Origin: Alistipes provencensis | GTDB taxonomy: Bacteria > Bacteroidota > Bacteroidia > Bacteroidales > Rikenellaceae | Length of the DNA stretch: 64,000 bases | Reading direction: 5' to 3' | NCBI RefSeq assembly: GCF_900083545.1 | Contig: NZ_LT559262.1 | Coordinates: 718,396-782,395, forward strand | Shown here: positions 62,020 to 64,000 of the stretch, piece after piece | Layout: each line of letters begins with the position of its first letter | Position numbering within the stretch: the first letter of the stretch is position 1 | Notes under the pieces: model-generated | What the model was told of the DNA's origin: nothing | Database searches by the model: none | Seen by the model: the letters and a program-made list of their open reading frames with translations, nothing else | Made by a program: the position numbers and the translations under genes

Positions 62020-62439
62020 TTATGTCAGTTCTTCCACCTCTACCCTATGCCATTCCCGATAACGCTCGGGCGGGAGTTCTTCCGTTGTCAGCACTCGGTA
62101 GTCCGGTTCAGCAATCCGCAGGATATGACGGCGGGAATAAGCGCGCAGTTCAGCGTCTGTGACTGCGGCCATCACGACGGGGAATGGATAGGTAATGAAA
62201 CGTATGACGGAAGTTTCGCTTCGGGGAAATAACCGGCATAGCTGATAGGCCGAGTGCTCGAAGGCCACCCAGTAATTTCCGAATCCGTATAAATGGGCAA
62301 ACCGCTGGTTGTCCTTTTCCCGGTTCAAGATTTCTGCCTGATGAGTCGACAGAAAATCCATCAGGCTTACTCCCGGCGAACTTGCGTTTCCGGCAGGCTG
62401 TTGTCTGTCCGAGATTCCGGCTGTTTCGGTGCTTTTCAT
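62020..62439 (-). CDS. Unknown protein in the UpxZ position
   Basis: A 139-residue soluble protein starting MKSTETAGISDRQ. ATG 62439 is chosen because longer frames overlap the antiterminator gene by 100 bases. The N-terminal 30 residues look disordered; the rest (FGNYWVAFEHSAYQLCRLF, ITYPFPVVMAAVTD, YREWHRVEVEEL) is a compact alpha/beta unit I do not recognise. It follows the UpxY-like gene by 31 bases, the place of UpxZ in Bacteroides capsule loci, where UpxZ inhibits heterologous UpxY. That role is an inference from position only. Confidence 0.55.
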   Translation of the reverse strand: MKSTETAGISDRQQPAGNASSPGVSLMDFLSTHQAEILNREKDNQRFAHLYGFGNYWVAFEHSAYQLCRLFPRSETSVIRFITYPFPVVMAAVTDAELRAYSRRHILRIAEPDYRVLTTEELPPERYREWHRVEVEELT

Positions 62440-62470
62440 AGATTGGATATTGCTGCGGAAGGTATCAGTG

Positions 62471-63601
62471 TCAGTGCCCCAGCCAGCGGTCATAGTCGTC
62501 CAAACGCTGGATAAGTTGGGCTTTGCTCTTTTTGGGATTTTCTTCCTGCCGCCACTTGTCGATGATCTCATGCGCTTGGGTGTGGTACAGGCAACTGTTC
62601 GTGCATCCGTAAAGCGTGGTGAGAAGCAAGGCGCGGGATTGTTCCGCCTTGATGAGCGGGAGCATCGACTGAAGGGTCCCGATCAGTTTTTCGGTTTCCT
62701 CACGATTGCCCAATATCGTATGAGCCGGGAGCAGCAATGCGTAGAGTTTACTGCGCATGATGTCGGAATCCATGCGCAGACTGCCGTATTGTTTCACTGT
62801 TTCGGCGGCCAGTTTGCGGTCGGCTTCGGTTGCTCCGCCTTCCTGATGGTAGAAACGCCCTAATGCCTCGTGTAGTTTTAAAAGCAGACGATCGTTTTCC
62901 AGCCGGGTGTAGACGTGTTTGCCGTCGTCGTTCAGGGCGATGACCTCATATTGGCCGGGTTGTACACGCAGTAACGGAATCCACATGTAGTTCTCCACGC
63001 AGACCATGATATCCCGCTTTCCGGCGCCGGGTTGGATAATAACGCTGGCTTCGGCTCCTTTGAACTGTCCTTCGGTGATGCGTATTCGGTCACCTTTGAT
63101 AAGTCGCTCCGGTTTCGGCGTATAGACGGGGACCACATTGGAGTATGAATCGGCTATCCATTGCAGGTTCCTCATCGCGTCCTCGGAGAGATAGGGATGA
63201 TATTCGTGTTTTCCGTCTTTAATGCGGGGCAGGAAATTGTATTGGGGCAGCCATTGTTTCATCCGGTAAATCTCGTATTCCGAGGCGTGGACGAATACAT
63301 AGTTATACAGCAACGGGCGACGGGTTTCGACAAACCCGCCGTCTTGCTTTTTCACCTCCACATACGAAGGTGCGAAATACTCGAATAATGGCTCTCCGTT
63401 TCTGCGGCGGCGTTTGAGTTCCTCTTGCAACCCTTTTGCCGGACCTTTGTGGCAGGAGGGAAGCACCATCACATACCACCTGACGACATGAATATCCCTC
63501 ATGCGATCCGAAGATGTCGGAACAGCAGAAACGAATTTGGACCTTTCGAAGGAGCGAGAATCGATTTTCACCGATTGTATCGGTGATTCACCCTTTCTCA
63601 T
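62471..63601 (-). CDS. UpxY-type NusG-like antiterminator with C-terminal extension
   Basis: A 376-residue protein. The NGN domain (about 38-150) has VRWYVMVLPS, LFEYFAPSYVEV and YNYVFVHASE; the KOW region follows (about 165-215) with IKGDRIRITEGQFKGAEASV. UpxY proteins are normally about 170-180 residues, but here some 150 further helical residues follow (about 220-376), with no domain I recognise. ATG 63502 (MRDIHVVRWYV) gives the start normal for the family; ATG 63601 adds 33 residues. It promotes transcript elongation through its own operon. Confidence 0.85.
   Translation of the reverse strand: MRKGESPIQSVKIDSRSFERSKFVSAVPTSSDRMRDIHVVRWYVMVLPSCHKGPAKGLQEELKRRRRNGEPLFEYFAPSYVEVKKQDGGFVETRRPLLYNYVFVHASEYEIYRMKQWLPQYNFLPRIKDGKHEYHPYLSEDAMRNLQWIADSYSNVVPVYTPKPERLIKGDRIRITEGQFKGAEASVIIQPGAGKRDIMVCVENYMWIPLLRVQPGQYEVIALNDDGKHVYTRLENDRLLLKLHEALGRFYHQEGGATEADRKLAAETVKQYGSLRMDSDIMRSKLYALLLPAHTILGNREETEKLIGTLQSMLPLIKAEQSRALLLTTLYGCTNSCLYHTQAHEIIDKWRQEENPKKSKAQLIQRLDDYDRWLGH
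63568..63586 (-). promoter_or_regulatory. Short perfect hairpin in the antiterminator leader/5' end
   Basis: TCACCGAT / ATCGGTGA with a 3-base loop. If translation starts at 63502 it lies in the untranslated leader, where UpxY-type regulators act. Confidence 0.4.
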
Positions 63602-63840
63602 AGACAATTCAAAGCCATACCGGTGCTGTTGTTGAATGCACTGATATACAATAGATTAGACGCCGCACTAAAGAGAATTCTGAAAATTTCACTATCCTCT
63701 TCTTTTTCTAAAATAAACAAGGTCAAATTCGTGTTCCCATCATTTGACCCTGTCTCGCAACTTAAAAAATACCTCTTTGTTTTTAAGGAGGAAAACGCAA
63801 CTTCATATATGGTTTCTTTGTAAGAGACCATATGCGACAT
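63598..63840 (-). CDS. Possible 80-residue ORF before the antiterminator
   Basis: ATG 63840 opens an 80-codon frame ending in a TGA that overlaps ATG 63601 (ATGA). The product has no recognised motif and the region is AT-rich with an opposite-strand ORF of similar length, so it may be chance in a leader region. No promoter or ribosome-binding signal is evident. Confidence 0.3.
   Translation of the reverse strand: MSHMVSYKETIYEVAFSSLKTKRYFLSCETGSNDGNTNLTLFILEKEEDSEIFRILFSAASNLLYISAFNNSTGMALNCL
63807..63833. promoter_or_regulatory. Hairpin in the operon leader
   Basis: An 11-bp stem (ATATGGTTTCT / AGAGACCATAT, one wobble on the plus strand, one mismatch on the minus strand) with a 5-base loop. 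It could be a leader structure of the polysaccharide operon. Confidence 0.35.
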
Positions 63841-64000
63841 TAAATCCCTGAACGTCTGCCGTATGTGCTGGATGTATATTCATAGATATTGCAAACAAGC
63901 CTCCCTAATTAGAAAATTTACGATCAGCGGTAAGGTGCGATTCGTAGGACATTTTGCAGAATCTGCCGGTTGGTTATCAGACGTAAATGATTAATTTGCA
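63841..64000. other. Right-edge region without a supported gene
   Basis: These 160 bases hold no convincing ORF or exact TAnnTTTG on the minus strand. They probably belong to the leader or promoter region of the polysaccharide operon, which may begin beyond the window. Confidence 0.4.

Noticed and set aside
63800..63840. Invertible promoter flanked by inverted repeats
   Set aside because: The repeat arms are only 5 bases apart, too close for an invertible segment, and no invertase gene is present.
1..64000. CRISPR arrays, rRNA genes, tRNA genes, insertion sequences
   Set aside because: No regularly spaced repeats, no clover-leaf candidates I could support and no transposase or integrase genes were seen.

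Overview
The window looks like a gut Bacteroidota chromosome, most plausibly Alistipes-like. The evidence is two SusC/SusD polysaccharide-utilization loci (PULs), TAnnTTTG -7 promoter elements, lipoprotein-rich operons, a GC-rich backbone and a UpxY-type antiterminator heading a surface-polysaccharide operon. The genus is an inference from composition and gene style.

Region 1 (1-20.8 kb). A hybrid two-component regulator, cut by the window edge, is divergent from PUL 1. PUL 1 runs: two tandem GH110 alpha-galactosidases, a GH43-type enzyme, SusC, SusD, a SusE/FISUMP lipoprotein, a parallel beta-helix lipoprotein, a long SusE-repeat/FISUMP lipoprotein, a terminator-like hairpin, a tandem SGNH protein and a GH20 hexosaminidase. 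GH110 plus GH20 suggests host or other galactose- and HexNAc-containing glycans. The regulator's kinase has Tyr where the phospho-accepting His should be.

Region 2 (20.85-39.5 kb). PUL 2 reads as a beta-mannan locus. On the minus strand, in transcription order, are an SSS symporter, a GH130 phosphorylase, SusC, SusD, a two-module surface lipoprotein, two paralogous clan GH-A enzymes of unrecognised family, and a GH26 mannanase. A divergent AraC regulator leads a plus-strand arm: GH2 beta-mannosidase, a DUF4886/SGNH protein and an alpha/beta esterase. Outer-membrane capture, periplasmic trimming and deacetylation, symport and cytoplasmic phosphorolysis form a coherent chain.

Region 3 (39.5-45.2 kb). 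A LytS/LytTR two-component pair with a coupled small HTH protein is divergent from a group of envelope proteins: a small exported protein, a frameshifted Spy-like gene, an SMP-30 lipoprotein and a lipoprotein with a formylglycine-enzyme-like C-terminal domain. An intergenic stretch at 45.2-45.65 kb carries facing promoters and a 27-codon ORF.

Region 4 (45.6-64 kb, minus strand). A Wzx/Wzy-type capsule or exopolysaccharide operon starts with a UpxY-like antiterminator and a small partner, then a membrane 4,6-dehydratase, TviC- and TviB-like UDP-HexNAc enzymes, a flippase, acetyltransferases, glycosyltransferases, a polymerase, a deacetylase, a PglC-like initiating transferase and a DegT aminotransferase. 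The middle (about 48-57.7 kb) is strongly AT-rich, like a replaceable serotype cassette. Three G9/C9 homopolymers occur in the window, two of them in frame inside genes, which suggests possible phase variation.
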